NCBI GenBank assembly: GCA_025464915.1
Contig: JAODNF010000376.1
Coordinates: 1-5,869, forward strand
DNA length: 5,869 bases
Reading direction: 5' to 3'
From: Frankiales bacterium
Lineage (GTDB): Bacteria; Actinomycetota; Actinomycetes; Mycobacteriales; SCTD01
Within the stretch, counting starts at the first letter, position 1. The number at the start of each line of letters is the position of its first letter. The notes below the pieces were generated by a model, which was not told the origin of the DNA, made no database searches, and saw only the letters and a program-made list of their open reading frames with translations. Below are positions 4,903-5,869 of this stretch, piece after piece. The position numbers and the translations under genes were made by a program.

Positions 4903-5869
4903 GTGAGCGAGCGTCCAGCCGAGCGGTTCTCCGTCATCAGTGACGGACTGCCGAGCCAGCTGCCCGATGTCGACCCGTCCGAGACCCAGGAGTGGCTCGA
5001 CAGCTTCGACGACCTGGTCGAGACGAGCGGTCGCGGCCGCGCGCGCTTCCTCATGCTCAAGCTGCTCGAGCGGGCCCGCGAGAAGTCCGTCGGGGTGCCT
5101 GCGCTCCGCTCCACCGACTACATCAACACGATCCCGCCGGAACGCGAGCCCTGGTTCCCCGGCGACGAGCACGTCGAGCGCCGGATCCGGGCGTACGTCC
5201 GGTGGAACGCCGCGATGACCGTCTCCCGCGCCAACCGGCCCGAGATCGGGGTCGGCGGGCACATCGCGACCTACGCCTCGGCCGCGTCGCTGTACGAGAT
5301 CGGCTTCAACCACTTCTTCCGCGGCAAGGAGCACGCCGGCGGGGGCGACCAGATCTACTTCCAGGGGCACGCATCGCCGGGCGTCTACGCCCGCGCGTTC
5401 CTCGAGGGACGGCTGACCGAGGACCACCTCGACGGGTTCCGCCAGGAGTCGAGGCCGGCCTCCCTGCCGTCCTACCCGCACCCGCGGCTGATGCCGGACT
5501 TCTGGGAGCACCCGACGGTGTCGATGGGCCTGGGCCCGATGAACGCCATCGCGCAGGCCCGGACCAACCGCTACCTGCACCACCGCGGGATCAAGGACAC
5601 CAGCCAGCAGCACGTCTGGGCGTTCCTGGGCGACGGCGAGCTGGACGAAGTCGAATCGCGCGGGCTGATCCACCTGCCGGCGGTCGACGGCCTGGACAAC
5701 CTGACCTACGTCATCAACTGCAACCTGCAGCGCCTCGATGGCCCGGTCCGGGGCAACGGCAAGATCATCCAGGAACTGGAAAGCTTCTTCCGCGGCGCAG
5801 GCTGGAACGTCATCAAGGTCGTCTGGGGGCGTGAATGGGACGACCTGCTCGCCAAGGACGACAGCGGCG
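4903..5869 (+). CDS. aceE: Pyruvate dehydrogenase E1 component, homodimeric type, 3'-truncated by window edge
   Basis: Thiamine diphosphate-dependent decarboxylase that oxidises pyruvate and passes the acetyl group to the E2 lipoyl domains of the pyruvate dehydrogenase complex, supplying acetyl-CoA. The first 322 codons of about 900 are present and the frame is intact to the edge. The single-chain AceE form is clear from GVGGHIATYASAASLYEIGFNHFF (about 116-139, active-site H120), YFQGHASPGVYARAFLEGRL (152-171) and SYPHPRLMPDFW (190-201). The thiamine diphosphate-Mg motif starts with GDG at 243-245 and ends with NCN at 272-274, followed by LQRLDGPV. The residues after GDG read ELDEVES, a small variation on the DEPES I remember in other AceE proteins. 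GTG 4903 is set by AGGAGG 7 nt upstream. The gene is divergent from yjbQ. Confidence 0.97.
   Translation, partial: MSERPAERFSVISDGLPSQLPDVDPSETQEWLDSFDDLVETSGRGRARFLMLKLLERAREKSVGVPALRSTDYINTIPPEREPWFPGDEHVERRIRAYVRWNAAMTVSRANRPEIGVGGHIATYASAASLYEIGFNHFFRGKEHAGGGDQIYFQGHASPGVYARAFLEGRLTEDHLDGFRQESRPASLPSYPHPRLMPDFWEHPTVSMGLGPMNAIAQARTNRYLHHRGIKDTSQQHVWAFLGDGELDEVESRGLIHLPAVDGLDNLTYVINCNLQRLDGPVRGNGKIIQELESFFRGAGWNVIKVVWGREWDDLLAKDDSG

Noticed and set aside
4855..5673. Open frame of 272 codons antisense to aceE
   Set aside because: It lies opposite a highly conserved AceE sequence and has no recognisable similarity.
5629..5724. Unusual residues (DEVES) and a few GAA codons near the AceE cofactor motif, as a sign of recombination
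   Set aside because: The GDG and NCN motif residues and spacing are intact, and GAA also occurs elsewhere in the gene; this is ordinary variation.

Overview
The window is GC-rich, densely coded chromosomal DNA from an actinobacterium. The evidence is the codon usage, GTG starts, a DUF3052 protein, a mycothiol-type maleylpyruvate isomerase family protein, an AhpE-type peroxiredoxin and a homodimeric-type pyruvate dehydrogenase E1 (AceE). The gene set would fit Nocardioides or a relative, but the genus is a guess. From memory, AhpE, DUF3052 and AceE also lie close together in Mycobacterium and Streptomyces, so the right half looks like a conserved core neighbourhood. I see no mobile element, CRISPR array, phage gene or obvious defence system.

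Layout, left to right: (1) The 3' part of a 14-helix MFS drug/proton antiporter (+), open at the left edge. (2) A tRNA-Val(UAC) gene (-) whose 3' end lies 1 nt from the MFS stop codon. (3) ahpE (-), just upstream of the tRNA on the same strand. Its reading frame has no stop after the normal peroxiredoxin C-terminus and runs through the tRNA gene. (4) A mycothiol-dependent maleylpyruvate isomerase/DinB-like protein (+), divergent from ahpE across only 38 bp. (5) A class I SAM methyltransferase with a THUMP-like C-terminal domain (-), convergent with the previous gene and overlapping or coupled to (6) a DUF3052 gene (-). (7) A small one-helix SHOCT-domain membrane protein (+), apparently leaderless. 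(8) A YjbQ/UPF0047 protein (-), overlapping the SHOCT gene tail to tail by 10 bp. (9) aceE (+), divergent from yjbQ and cut by the right edge after 322 codons.

Working together: AceE feeds acetyl-CoA into central metabolism. AhpE and the maleylpyruvate isomerase family protein both belong to families tied to mycothiol chemistry. DUF3052 and the methyltransferase form a probable two-gene operon of unknown role. No gap between genes exceeds about 100 bp.

Most of the window is ordinary. The observation most worth following is the ahpE/tRNA-Val arrangement. If the two are co-transcribed, RNase P maturation of the tRNA would cut the ahpE message before any in-frame stop codon. A second, weaker one is the start of the methyltransferase, which is either a GTG 58 bp inside the DUF3052 gene or a rare CTG in a CTGA stop/start overlap.
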